From contig NZ_JAEDXU010000005.1 of assembly GCF_017830045.1 (NCBI RefSeq), forward strand, positions 62,001 to 126,000: DNA of 64,000 nucleotides, given 5' to 3'. The notes under the pieces were generated by a model that worked only from the letters and a program-made list of their open reading frames with translations, had not been told where the DNA came from and did not search any database. The translations under genes and the position numbers were made by a program. Shown piece by piece: positions 25,853-33,896 of the stretch (position 1 is its first letter; every line of letters starts with the position of its first letter). This DNA comes from Enterococcus larvae (GTDB lineage: Bacteria; Bacillota; Bacilli; Lactobacillales; Enterococcaceae).

Positions 25853-26214
25853 AAGTAGTAAACATTGAATATCTAACAACCTTGGATAAAATTGAAGATA
25901 TAACAGATGATAATATAGATGTATTTGTAACATTAGATGACGGAAATAAGTACACATTAGTTGTGGCAACAGCAAAAAATATTGAAACGCGATTAAATGA
26001 AGCTGGGTATTCCAATCCTGGTTGGGTTCAACAACTAATCGTAGTTCGAGAGTTGGAAGAAACTTTAATCAAGAAGGCAATAGAAGATTATGCAGAAACT
26101 GATAATGGTCTATTTTTAAAAGTTTCGTTCTTAGCAACTATGTTCGAAATGAAAGAGCTAGATCAGGCACTTGAAAGACTAGATACTATTACAGTGATGA
26201 CGACGATTAAATAA
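25849..26214 (+). CDS. Putative immunity protein, paralogue 3 of 3
   Basis: 121 aa; overlaps paralogue 2 by four bases (ATGA). Same motifs (IEYLTTLDKIEDITDDNIDVFVTLDDG, PGWVQQLIVVRELEETLI). The C-terminal half is closer to paralogue 2 (FEMKELDxALER) while the middle is closer to paralogue 1, suggesting recombination among copies. Confidence 0.65.
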   Translation: MKVVNIEYLTTLDKIEDITDDNIDVFVTLDDGNKYTLVVATAKNIETRLNEAGYSNPGWVQQLIVVRELEETLIKKAIEDYAETDNGLFLKVSFLATMFEMKELDQALERLDTITVMTTIK

Positions 26215-26330
26215 TCGGCATTCATCCTGAAGAGATTCATGGGTTTGGAGAGCGGTTGATTGCTGAAGTGGGAGAAGAAAAGTTCAGTTATTATGTTAGA
26301 TTATGTACTGAAAAATATGATAAAGGATAA
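26211..26330 (+). pseudogene. Immunity-type gene remnant, C-terminal 39 codons
   Basis: A start-less frame (IIGIHPEEIHGFGERLIAEVGEEK, shortened here to its ends: IIGIHPEE...YDKG) overlaps the stop of paralogue 3. It looks like the end of another small cytoplasmic protein whose front was replaced. Confidence 0.35.
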
Positions 26331-26384
26331 ATAGATAAGACTTGTATAATAAAATTCTAAAAGATCAGTAGAAAGGGAAACACT

Positions 26385-26903
26385 ATGAATGGGAGTACAA
26401 AAGTTTTTTTGAAGGGGAAGTTTAAATATTCAAATTCAGTTTTTAATAAAACGTTAGTAAACATTTTTTCTTGGGTGGCCATTATTATTATTCTGTTTTT
26501 TGCAATAAAAATTATGAACGAATATGGAATTGTGATTAGTAATAGAACTGTAGCAGCTGTACTATTAGCGATCCATGTATCGATAGGACTTTACTTGACT
26601 GGGACAATCTATGAGAAAATATTTGAGAAGGATATTTTAATAACTGGACGGCCAAATGGAAATGGGTTAACAATCAGCATAAACAATAAGGTAACGACAG
26701 TTGATATGAACGAAATTGATAAAGTAAAGGTAAGTTTCTCGCATGAGGGCTACAGATCAAAATCGAAAAGTTCTAAGTTGGTTATTTACACAAGCACTGG
26801 AGTGTTTCATTTCACTACTGAAAGATTTGCTAAAGAATTTAACCGATTAGAAGAATATATAAATAAAGTTAAAAAAAGGTTGCTTCTCAAAAAGGATCAA
26901 TAG
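26385..26903 (+). CDS. Two-TM immunity-like membrane protein, paralogue
   Basis: 172 aa; KVFLKGKFKYSNS start, two TM helices (about 23-43 and 55-76), then a cytoplasmic domain with NGNGLTISINNKVTTVDMNEIDKVKV. Paralogue of 21905-22405. AGAAAGGGA before the ATG. Its last codons run into the CTCAAAAAGGATCA repeat, so the C-terminal LLLKKDQ is encoded by repeat DNA. Confidence 0.65.
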   Translation: MNGSTKVFLKGKFKYSNSVFNKTLVNIFSWVAIIIILFFAIKIMNEYGIVISNRTVAAVLLAIHVSIGLYLTGTIYEKIFEKDILITGRPNGNGLTISINNKVTTVDMNEIDKVKVSFSHEGYRSKSKSSKLVIYTSTGVFHFTTERFAKEFNRLEEYINKVKKRLLLKKDQ

Positions 26904-26959
26904 CTGCGATGGGTGAGATAATTTGAAGCCAAATAAATATGATTAAGGAGTGATTTAAA

Positions 26960-27250
26960 ATGAATAGAAAGAAAGTATTAATTGCATTAGAGAATGAAGA
27001 ATTCGATGGTATAAGTCATGTTTATGAACCGTACAGTGGTTATAACAAACATGAAAGCTATCAACTCGAAATGAGTGTCCATGGAAGTACTATTGAGGTT
27101 GTAAAGGTATCAAGAGGTAAAACTTTTGATGGAAAAGAAAATGAAAGATATGAAGAAAGAAAAACAACTATCTATACTGGGGATAAGGCTATTGATTTTA
27201 TTGAAAAGAGACCATACTATTTTTCTCAAATAAGGCCAGATCTGTTTTAA
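26960..27250 (+). CDS. Hypothetical immunity-like protein
   Basis: 96 aa, cytoplasmic, charged, beta-rich (YQLEMSVHGSTIEVVKVSRG). AAGGAGTG before the ATG. It lies in the immunity array directly before the copied DUF3958 tail. No family recognised. Confidence 0.5.
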   Translation: MNRKKVLIALENEEFDGISHVYEPYSGYNKHESYQLEMSVHGSTIEVVKVSRGKTFDGKENERYEERKTTIYTGDKAIDFIEKRPYYFSQIRPDLF

Positions 27251-27286
27251 TTTCACAATTACATGTAGGTGAACTTGTTTACTGGG

Positions 27287-27400
27287 GAACTAAAACAGGA
27301 AGAAAAGCAATTATCTATAGCAGAAGATGAACTATTATGGGAAAGAAAACGCATTGTTATGAGTAAAGAGGATGAAAAGGAGAAGAAAGATGGGGCTTAG
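27287..27400 (+). pseudogene. Copied 3' end of the DUF3958-like gene
   Basis: 37 codons ending KEKKDGA are near identical to the end of 23195-23572 (E/D and K/R changes only). No start. It supplies the ribosome site and upstream context for the second LXG gene. Confidence 0.75.
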
Positions 27401-27828
27401 TTATTTTGTTGGTGAAGTTCAGGCGCAATCAAGTGCGGCAGTAAACCTGGCCAATGAATATATTCAACATGCCGGCACACTGAAGGATAGTGTGAATTAC
27501 TTTTTGAATGCACCACTATCAAGTAAAACGTATGATTCGGCTAGGAATTATTTTATGGTTGTGTATCCACCTTTATCGAATGCATTGATCCTAGCTGGAG
27601 AATCACTTAGTGAAGCCCATACAAAGTATCCGGCCAAGTATCAGGAACTCGTTGGTGGCGGAGATACAGAGGAAGATCGACTGCTTGACCAAATACAGCA
27701 AGGAAAGCAACTAAGAGATTCGTATCTTGAAGTATTAGACAAACTAGAGAAGCCAAATCAACGGATGGAACAGGCATGCATGCGGGCACAGGCTAGCATT
27801 GACAAGTTGCAGGAGAGATTAGATAAGT
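27296..27828 (+). repeat. Long direct repeat of the LXG head, copy 2
   Basis: Second copy. Recombination between the copies would delete the immunity array and fuse the first LXG head to the second toxin tip. Confidence 0.8.
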
Positions 27829-28706
27829 TTTATGAGTTTAATAGCCAGTCCGCTGGCGTATTTTCTGAAGCAGAAGCAAATATAGCAAACTTGGAGGCAG
27901 CGATTGCTGCTTTGGACAAAGGTGGCGCATGGAATGCTCCTTCCGGGACATTTGATATTTCTAAGTTGGATATGACTTGGGTAAAGTCAGTTCAAGAAAA
28001 ATGGAAAGAACGAGAGAAAAATAAAGGAAAAAATGTACAATTAGAAGTCAAGGAAGGAAAAAATTCGTTAGGTGGGACAACATACGAAGTCTATACTAAT
28101 GGAATTTTTGATGAAGATGCAACAATTGTATATAATGATCTCTTGAAAAGTGAGCTAGCTGATCTGTTAAAACAACGTATAGACGAAGATAAATTCAGTC
28201 AATTTGTTTCTTTTGTAGGGACAGTCGTTACTTTTAGTGGCGGTATAAAAAGAATCATAAGTGAGGTAGTTGGAATAGTAGGCAACAGGCTACTAGTCCG
28301 ATTCAACGATAATTCTTATGGTACGCTTGCTATTTCTGGTAGTATAGCAATTGAAGGAAATACTGCTATAGTCGCTGATTCACTTACGTTAAAAGATTTT
28401 GTACAATTTTCTAATAATGGGAAAATAACTAGTAAGACTTTTGGTAAGCCGATAGAAGGTAGAGTTGATGGCAACAAATCGAAAATTAGGGTAGATGCAG
28501 AGCCAGATGGAAATAAAATTCAGATCCAGACTGGACACGGTAAAAAATCTCCTTTAGATTTTAGGATAAAGGTTGAAGAAATAACAGATCGTACCAGTAT
28601 TTATAATCAGATACCTAGAAGTATAAAAAAAGGGATTAGTAAAGGAAAGCTTGATGAATTGGTAAATAACATTTATCGAGCATGGGTTTGGCTGAAAGCA
28701 AATTAG
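27390..28706 (+). CDS. Second LXG-domain toxin with a different C-terminal domain
   Basis: 438 aa. The N-terminal LXG half is nearly identical to the first toxin for about 145 residues; beyond the conserved GGAWN..SGTFD..KLDMTWV block (about 187-208) it diverges completely. The tip (last 110 or so residues) contains GKPIEGRVDGNKSKIRVDAEPDG and IQTGHGKKSPLDF, a pattern seen at the end of other polymorphic toxins but which I cannot assign to an enzyme class. The ATG at 27390 follows AAAAGGAG. The toxin is followed 11 bases later by its likely immunity gene. Confidence 0.78.
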   Translation: MGLSYFVGEVQAQSSAAVNLANEYIQHAGTLKDSVNYFLNAPLSSKTYDSARNYFMVVYPPLSNALILAGESLSEAHTKYPAKYQELVGGGDTEEDRLLDQIQQGKQLRDSYLEVLDKLEKPNQRMEQACMRAQASIDKLQERLDKFYEFNSQSAGVFSEAEANIANLEAAIAALDKGGAWNAPSGTFDISKLDMTWVKSVQEKWKEREKNKGKNVQLEVKEGKNSLGGTTYEVYTNGIFDEDATIVYNDLLKSELADLLKQRIDEDKFSQFVSFVGTVVTFSGGIKRIISEVVGIVGNRLLVRFNDNSYGTLAISGSIAIEGNTAIVADSLTLKDFVQFSNNGKITSKTFGKPIEGRVDGNKSKIRVDAEPDGNKIQIQTGHGKKSPLDFRIKVEEITDRTSIYNQIPRSIKKGISKGKLDELVNNIYRAWVWLKAN

Positions 28707-28717
28707 AGGTGAAAAAT

Positions 28718-29218
28718 ATGAGAATATATGTGGAAACAAATGGAAATAAGACATCGTGGGGATATCGCGAATTAGCTGAAAAAATGTGGTTTAAGGAGAA
28801 GAATGGAAAAGAATTAGAGATATCTCATGTTGGAAATGATGAAACATTGAAAAAAAATTTCTACTTAACATTATCTTTGGATAAATGGCTAAATGATAAA
28901 AGATGGGAAAAAGTTCGTTCACCACTTCAATTTCAGGAAATCGAACTAGAGTACCATAAAAGTGATAATATCATAGAAATAGTTTCAAAGCATATAGATA
29001 TATTGACAGTAGATAAGCGAGCTATGTATATTTTGGCAATAGAGCTAGCAAAAGATTTAGGTGGGAGAATCAGTGATACAGATTTAGATAACTGGGAGTC
29101 TGTTGAGATTTTTGAGAATAAACATAAAGAGATATTATGCTTAACTTTTGATGAGGCAAGTAATTTAAGTTTAAGAGAAGTATCTTTAATAGAGGTACAA
29201 GAAGAACCATGGGATTGA
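28718..29218 (+). CDS. Putative immunity protein for the second LXG toxin
   Basis: 166 aa, cytoplasmic, acidic, mixed alpha/beta (MRIYVETNGNKTSWGYRELAE..., HIDILTVDKRAMYILAIELAKDLGGRI). Start ATG 28718 after GAGGTG; the frame upstream belongs to the toxin end. A terminator at 29307 closes the island. Function assigned from position alone. Confidence 0.6.
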   Translation: MRIYVETNGNKTSWGYRELAEKMWFKEKNGKELEISHVGNDETLKKNFYLTLSLDKWLNDKRWEKVRSPLQFQEIELEYHKSDNIIEIVSKHIDILTVDKRAMYILAIELAKDLGGRISDTDLDNWESVEIFENKHKEILCLTFDEASNLSLREVSLIEVQEEPWD

Positions 29219-29306
29219 AAACCCTATCGGAATTTCAAGTAATATATAAATAGGGACTAGGGACTCCTCTAGGACTTATTCAAGGCGTACCCTATGTAAT
29301 CAAATT

Positions 29307-29348
29307 AAAAGAGTCGCTTGAATCGATATGATTTCAGCGACTTTTCTT
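29307..29348 (+). terminator. Terminator closing the LXG island
   Basis: Stem of the AAAAGAGTCGCTTGAA type paired with TTTCAGCGACTTTT, one bulge, T-rich end. Confidence 0.7.
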
Positions 29349-29504
29349 CTATAAATTATAAAATGAGGTACCGCCAGAATTTTGACAATTTTGTATGATG
29401 CAAGTTACTAGACTAGAGAAACGCTGTTAATTCAATGTTTTTCTAATTTTCTTAATTGAACACAATCCATTTGTCTATGTTTTTCATGTGCAACAATCAT
29501 TGAA

Positions 29505-29809
29505 ACAGCAGAAAGCCAAAAACCAGTTGAAAATTTACTAGGCAGCTTAAAGATTTCCAATGATAAATACAATATTTCAAAAGTTATTACTGATGTGGTA
29601 AACATATCATACTATATTACTGTGAAAAATAATTCTGTGTAGGTACAGACAGTTTGACGGCAACTGCAGTCAACGGAACTATTCAATCTAAGACACTTAG
29701 TTGCACAAATAAAAGGGCTACTGCTGTCGTGAGATTAAAGCCAAGCACTTTAACAGTGACCAAAAATGTAATGGCTGGAATTGTTAACGACAAAATTAAA
29801 GTATCATAG
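29505..29809 (+). pseudogene. Frameshifted remnant, possibly a surface/secreted protein
   Basis: Two start-less frames abut: 29505-29642 (TAESQKPVENLLGSLKISND...) and 29639-29809 (VGTDSLTATAVNGTIQSKTL...). The Thr/Ser/Val-rich beta texture suggests a surface protein. Frame change and absent start mark it as dead. The rest of 29350-29978 shows no gene. Confidence 0.4.
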
Positions 29810-29978
29810 TATCACTCAATGTATTCAACGCTTGTTTCATCGGGATTAAACCAAAGAGAGTAGTAGATAACAATTTTAATAACGCTTGTTGTTTAAAGTC
29901 TGTTATAGTACAATGTTTGCAATGTATTCATGTTTTATATGGTACATAAGGAAGTATTGATCAAAAAAGGAGAACAAA

Positions 29979-30617
29979 ATGAAAAAAATTAGTATGGGGT
30001 TATTAGCAGTTGGAGTGCTTTTTTTCTTAGCAAGCTGCGGTTCAGAAGAAGCAATTGAAAAAATGGGGAGCGCCACAGAAGAAACAACAAGTGAAAGTGA
30101 AATCCTTTCAGTTTCAAGTGAGAGCTCAGAGGAAATCGGTGTAACAGAGGAGGATGTTCTTCAGAAAGTAATAGATCAGTCTTTTTCTGATGAAGAACAA
30201 GGCTATACTGTCACTGTTCAGGAAATGGTGACAAATATTCCCGGCAAGCGCGAAGGGGATAATTATGAAGGCGAACTCTTTGGTGTAGCGATTAAGGTAC
30301 TAGTTGCAAGTACTGAAAAGAAATTATCAAGCAATTTTAGAGGCGATTTCAAACTTCAAGTAGGAAACGAAGTAGTTAAGCCCTTAAGCTATTTCTCTTA
30401 TTTTTCTGAGTATGCTGAAGAGCAGGAATGGAAACAGCTGGATAGCTCAGTAAGATCCGGAGAAACAAAGGAAGGCTGGATAATTTTTGCTTTAAATATA
30501 GCGGAAATGGATACTCCTCTAACCTTTAGATGTGACCGTTCTGAAATACCAGTTACAGTCATTGGTGGAGATGACTATACAATTCCAGCTGAAGAATTTT
30601 CAATTGAGCTTAAATAG
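29979..30617 (+). CDS. Lipoprotein with C-terminal beta domain (DUF4352/DUF5067-like)
   Basis: 212 aa. Lipoprotein signal with lipobox LASC (Cys at residue 21), a Ser/Glu-rich linker (22-55), then a domain of about 150 residues with a YTVTVQEMV start and RSGETKEGWIIFAL, typical of Ig-like ligand domains of DUF4352/5067 lipoproteins. Membrane-anchored outside the cell. AAAAAAGGAG before the ATG; its own terminator follows. Confidence 0.75.
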   Translation: MKKISMGLLAVGVLFFLASCGSEEAIEKMGSATEETTSESEILSVSSESSEEIGVTEEDVLQKVIDQSFSDEEQGYTVTVQEMVTNIPGKREGDNYEGELFGVAIKVLVASTEKKLSSNFRGDFKLQVGNEVVKPLSYFSYFSEYAEEQEWKQLDSSVRSGETKEGWIIFALNIAEMDTPLTFRCDRSEIPVTVIGGDDYTIPAEEFSIELK

Positions 30618-30634
30618 AAATAAAGTGACCAAAT

Positions 30635-30677
30635 AACGATGAGGACCAATCATGACTATTGATTGGTCCTCATCGTT
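30635..30677 (+). terminator. Long perfect hairpin after the lipoprotein gene
   Basis: Arms of 18 bases (30635-30652, 30660-30677) with a 7-base loop; no long T run, so termination is likely but not certain. Confidence 0.65.
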
Positions 30678-30885
30678 TGTATAAAGACTCATTGTATAGG
30701 AGGAGAAGCAGCGTAGACGATCCTCAAAAAAACTAAGCGAGATTCTAATCACAACAGCTAGTTCAGACGCATCCTGTCACCATTTAGTCAGTATAATGAC
30801 GATGAAAAATGTCGAAAATCTGTTTGCTTCCGAATGGATTATTGGATATACTTTTACTTTACGATTAAGGAGGAGTATTAAGTAG

Positions 30886-31305
30886 ATGAAAAAAACACAA
30901 AAATGGTTTGAGGAACACTATGTTAATGGTATAAAAAAGGAAATAGGGCATGATCCGGAATCACTAAATTTATCTGTGATGAATAACCCCAGCTCGCTTG
31001 GAAAAGTAGCGCTTTTTGGTGCACTGGCCAGCTTATCATTAAAAATGTACAATTTAAGTATTGAAGAAAATGGGCTACTTTTTATTCAGCGTAATGTGAT
31101 GAACAATGAGCTTTTACCGGAAAAAAGTAATTTTATTTCCAATGATGAGATCGATACCATTCGATTTAAAAAAGATATCTTACAGGATAAATTGATCATT
31201 GTAAATAGAGATGGAAAAAAACTGCTGTTCAAAATCAACAAAAAAATTGCCCGTGTACCATGGCACAAAGAAAGTCTTGAAAAAGTGCAGCAAATCTATG
31301 GGTAA
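30886..31305 (+). CDS. Hypothetical protein (PH-like domain possible)
   Basis: 139 aa with a short hydrophobic stretch (GKVALFGALASLSLKMYNLSI) and a following beta-rich part (NGLLFIQRNVM..., DEIDTIRFKKDILQDKLIIVNRDGKKLLFKI) that would fit a PH-like/YokE-type domain. AGGAGGAG before the ATG. Overlaps the next gene by 8 bases. Confidence 0.55.
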   Translation: MKKTQKWFEEHYVNGIKKEIGHDPESLNLSVMNNPSSLGKVALFGALASLSLKMYNLSIEENGLLFIQRNVMNNELLPEKSNFISNDEIDTIRFKKDILQDKLIIVNRDGKKLLFKINKKIARVPWHKESLEKVQQIYG

Positions 31306-31558
31306 CAGCGGTTTTGATAATCTTAAAAATGACTCTTGGTTATTTACCAGTGTCGTGTATTCATATATCAGCTTTTTCATTTCGTTGATCTATTTTTTGG
31401 AGATACCTGTATTGTGTCTGGTGATTCAACTGATAACGATTGGGATACTTTTGTACAGCAAATACAAGAGTCGAGAAAAATTTAGACTACCAATCTATGC
31501 GAGTCTGGGACTGAATATATTGCTGGCAGTGCTGGCGCTTCTAGTCGGATTGAAGTGA
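31298..31558 (+). CDS. Hypothetical small membrane protein
   Basis: 86 aa from an ATG inside the end of the previous gene. Two to three TM helices (WLFTSVVYSYISFFISLIYFL, VLCLVIQLITIGILLY, ASLGLNILLAVLALLVGL). No family recognised. The frame extends upstream to 31211, but only within the previous gene. Confidence 0.5.
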   Translation: MGNSGFDNLKNDSWLFTSVVYSYISFFISLIYFLEIPVLCLVIQLITIGILLYSKYKSREKFRLPIYASLGLNILLAVLALLVGLK

Positions 31559-31615
31559 TTCACTATACTGATTCGATAAGTTTGATAAGAATCAAATTGT
31601 AAAAAGGAGCCTAGT

Positions 31616-32131
31616 ATGAAAAAAAGAAAAACAGGATTTTTGATTATTTTGTTAGGTTTTATAATTATTGGTGGTTGTGCCTACTTATTGTTGGGAAGAA
31701 ACAGCTATGAATCATTTGTCGACATCATAAAAGAGATGGATGTATCTGCTGAACGTGAACAAGAAAATATCAAAAAGCTTGAGGCGTTTTCTAAGGAAAA
31801 TGACTATGATTTTACAGCTGTGAATGAATCTGGTACGACTAAAGTAATGGTGGTTTCCAAAGATCACTTGCAAAATTTTCTGTACTCAGTGGATGAACAA
31901 CGTTTATGGTTTAAGATAATGGCTCAAAGTGATCAAGCAGTTCCTGAAAAAGAAAAGCTTGAGAAGGTAACTGTAGGCGATTCGTTTGATAAAGTCATTG
32001 AAGAGCTAGGTGATCCAAATGGGATGAGCAAAGATAAGGATAACCTCACTATACTTTCTTGGGAGAATGATACTGAGAGAGTAGAGGTTCTCTTTAAGGA
32101 AAACCAAGTAACCGAAATCAGAGAAAATTGA
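31616..32131 (+). CDS. Membrane-anchored protein with BamE/SmpA-like domain
   Basis: 171 aa. N-terminal anchor (FLIILLGFIIIGGCAYLLL), which could also be read as a weak lipobox around Cys22. A helical linker, then a C-terminal domain with VGDSFDKVIEELGDPNG...TILSWENDTERVEVLFKENQV, the pattern of small extracytoplasmic BamE/DUF3862-like domains in Firmicutes. AAAAGGAGCC before the ATG; terminator after. Confidence 0.65.
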   Translation: MKKRKTGFLIILLGFIIIGGCAYLLLGRNSYESFVDIIKEMDVSAEREQENIKKLEAFSKENDYDFTAVNESGTTKVMVVSKDHLQNFLYSVDEQRLWFKIMAQSDQAVPEKEKLEKVTVGDSFDKVIEELGDPNGMSKDKDNLTILSWENDTERVEVLFKENQVTEIREN

Positions 32132-32177
32132 TACTCTTGATAAATAGGTTGTTGTCATATGTTGACTAGTCAAGGCA

Positions 32178-32217
32178 GTCGACCTGATTCCGAAATTTTC
32201 GGATTCAGGTCGATTTT
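32178..32217 (+). terminator. Terminator before the RsuA gene
   Basis: Near-perfect hairpin GTCGACCTGATTCCGAAA with TTTCGGATTCAGGTCGAT, then TTTTC. Confidence 0.75.
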
Positions 32218-32303
32218 CTATTAAAGTAAAATTTAGTGAAAGAGTAATGCGGATTGAGACTTGTTAATAAAAGGAGTCTAGTTGTGTAGCTAATTGTCTA
32301 AAG

Positions 32304-32331
32304 TTGTTTTTTCACTGTTTTCCTGTATAAT
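32304..32331 (+). promoter_or_regulatory. Promoter of rsuA-like gene
   Basis: TTGTTT (32304-32309), 16 bases, TATAAT (32326-32331), 27 bases before the ATG. Confidence 0.55.
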
Positions 32332-32358
32332 TTAGGATTATTATGATGGAGAGAAGCT

Positions 32359-33096
32359 ATGCGTTTAGATAAAGTTTTAGAACAACAGCAGATAGGATCT
32401 AGAAAGGCTGTCAGGCGTTTATTTCAGCGTGGGTTAGTCTGTGTTAATGGTCAAACAGTTAGAAACGAAGGCTTGAATGTTGAGCCGGCTTTTCATCAGA
32501 TCGAAGTTGCTGGAAAAGAGCTCATATTTGCGGGTCATACTTATTTTATGATGAATAAGCCGCAAGGAGCTGTAACTGCGGTAAGTGACAGCGAGCATAT
32601 GACAGTGATTGACCTGATCGAAGATGGGGAACGAACACCAAAGCTCTATCCGGTTGGCAGATTAGATCGTGATACGGAGGGCTTATTGCTGATAACGGAT
32701 AATGGTCAGCTTGGTTACGAGCTTATGCATCCTAGTAAGAAAGTGACTAAGCGTTATGAAGTGGTTGTGAATGAAGCACTTCATTCACAAGACTGTCGAC
32801 GATTCTCTGAGGGCATCACGTTTATTGGCGGGACACGGTGTCAGCCGGCAAAGCTGACGATCTTGTCGAGTTCGCCTAAAGAAAGCCGTGCATATCTGGA
32901 TATAACGGAAGGAAAATTCCATCAGGTGAAAAAAATGTTCTTATCTGTAGGGAAGAAAGTAATTTTTTTAAAACGAATCAGCATGGGACCGCTGCAATTA
33001 ACTCCTGAGCTGCTGCCGGGAGAGTATCGAAGGTTGAATCGTGATGAGCTGGAACTGCTTTTGCCTTACTTTGAAACAAAAAATAGAAATGAGTGA
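32359..33096 (+). CDS. rsuA: 16S rRNA pseudouridine(516) synthase family (RsuA/RluB-type)
   Basis: 245 aa. N-terminal S4 RNA-binding domain (1-60, RLDKVLEQQQIGSRKAVRRLFQRG), then the pseudouridine synthase domain with the catalytic-aspartate box GRLDRDTEGLLLITDNG (about 100-116) and KVTKRYEV, FHQVKKMF. Isomerises one uridine in rRNA; RsuA rather than RluB is my choice from length, not proven. GGAGAG before the ATG. Four bases of overlap link it with the HAD gene frame. Confidence 0.88.
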   Translation: MRLDKVLEQQQIGSRKAVRRLFQRGLVCVNGQTVRNEGLNVEPAFHQIEVAGKELIFAGHTYFMMNKPQGAVTAVSDSEHMTVIDLIEDGERTPKLYPVGRLDRDTEGLLLITDNGQLGYELMHPSKKVTKRYEVVVNEALHSQDCRRFSEGITFIGGTRCQPAKLTILSSSPKESRAYLDITEGKFHQVKKMFLSVGKKVIFLKRISMGPLQLTPELLPGEYRRLNRDELELLLPYFETKNRNE

Positions 33097-33101
33097 ATCG
33101 T

Positions 33102-33794
33102 ATGAAATTTAAAACACTATTATTCGATGTAGATGATACGTTATTGGATTTTCGAGCAACGGAAAAGCAAGCGTTGTATACGTTGTTTTCTGAAGAACAG
33201 CTGGAACTGACACAGGAAGTTGAGCAGCAGTATCAGCTGATCAACCGTAATCTCTGGAAGCAATTTGAATTAGGGAACATTAACAAAGAAACCATCAGTA
33301 ATACTCGATTTAAAGTTCTATTTGAGCAGTTTGGCAAGAAGGTTGACGGAGAAGAAATGGGCTTGAAGTATCAGCAGTTTCTGAGCGAAGGACATGATCT
33401 GCTTGGAAACAGCCGTCAAATTCTGGAACAGTTGAAGCCGCACTATGACCTGTATGTTGTTACAAATGGAATTGCAAAAATTCAATACAAGCGGCTGGAT
33501 GACTCCAAAATTCGTCCATTCTTCAATGATATTTTTGTCTCTGAGGAAATCGGGTATCAGAAGCCGATGAAGGAATACTTTGATTATGTATTCGAGCGTA
33601 TCCCTGCATTTGAGCAGGAGAAAGCATTGATCATCGGAGATTCGTTGAACTCTGACATTGCCGGTGGGCAAAAAGCAGACATTCAAACTGTATGGCTGAA
33701 TCCGTCAAAACAGGAGAAGAGCTCAGGCATCGAGCCGACATATGAAATCCGACAATTGGACGAGCTGTTTACTATATTGAACGTGGATGCTTGA
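33102..33794 (+). CDS. YjjG-type HAD phosphatase
   Basis: 230 aa. HAD motifs in order: FDVDDTLLDF (nucleophile and acid/base Asp), VVTNG (motif II), QKPMKEYFDY (Lys) and IIGDSLNSDIAGG (motif IV). The helical cap between the first two motifs fits the YjjG/YfnB family of nucleotide-cleaning 5'-nucleotidases. ATG at 33102 is preferred (MKFKTLLFDVDDT); a GTG at 33093 overlaps the stop of rsuA and is possible. Confidence 0.85.
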   Translation: MKFKTLLFDVDDTLLDFRATEKQALYTLFSEEQLELTQEVEQQYQLINRNLWKQFELGNINKETISNTRFKVLFEQFGKKVDGEEMGLKYQQFLSEGHDLLGNSRQILEQLKPHYDLYVVTNGIAKIQYKRLDDSKIRPFFNDIFVSEEIGYQKPMKEYFDYVFERIPAFEQEKALIIGDSLNSDIAGGQKADIQTVWLNPSKQEKSSGIEPTYEIRQLDELFTILNVDA

Positions 33795-33837
33795 TAAAGG
33801 ACAAGAAGAAGCAGTAACTGATAGATGATACTGTACG

Positions 33838-33884
33838 AAAAAGGACATCGCAAGGCTTTGTGAGCCGAAGTGATGTCTTTTTTG
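33838..33884. terminator. Terminator between HAD and GNAT genes
   Basis: AAAAGGACATC pairs with GATGTCTTTTTT over an interior that holds its own small hairpin; serves convergent genes. Confidence 0.7.
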
Positions 33885-33896
33885 TTTGGTACAGGG

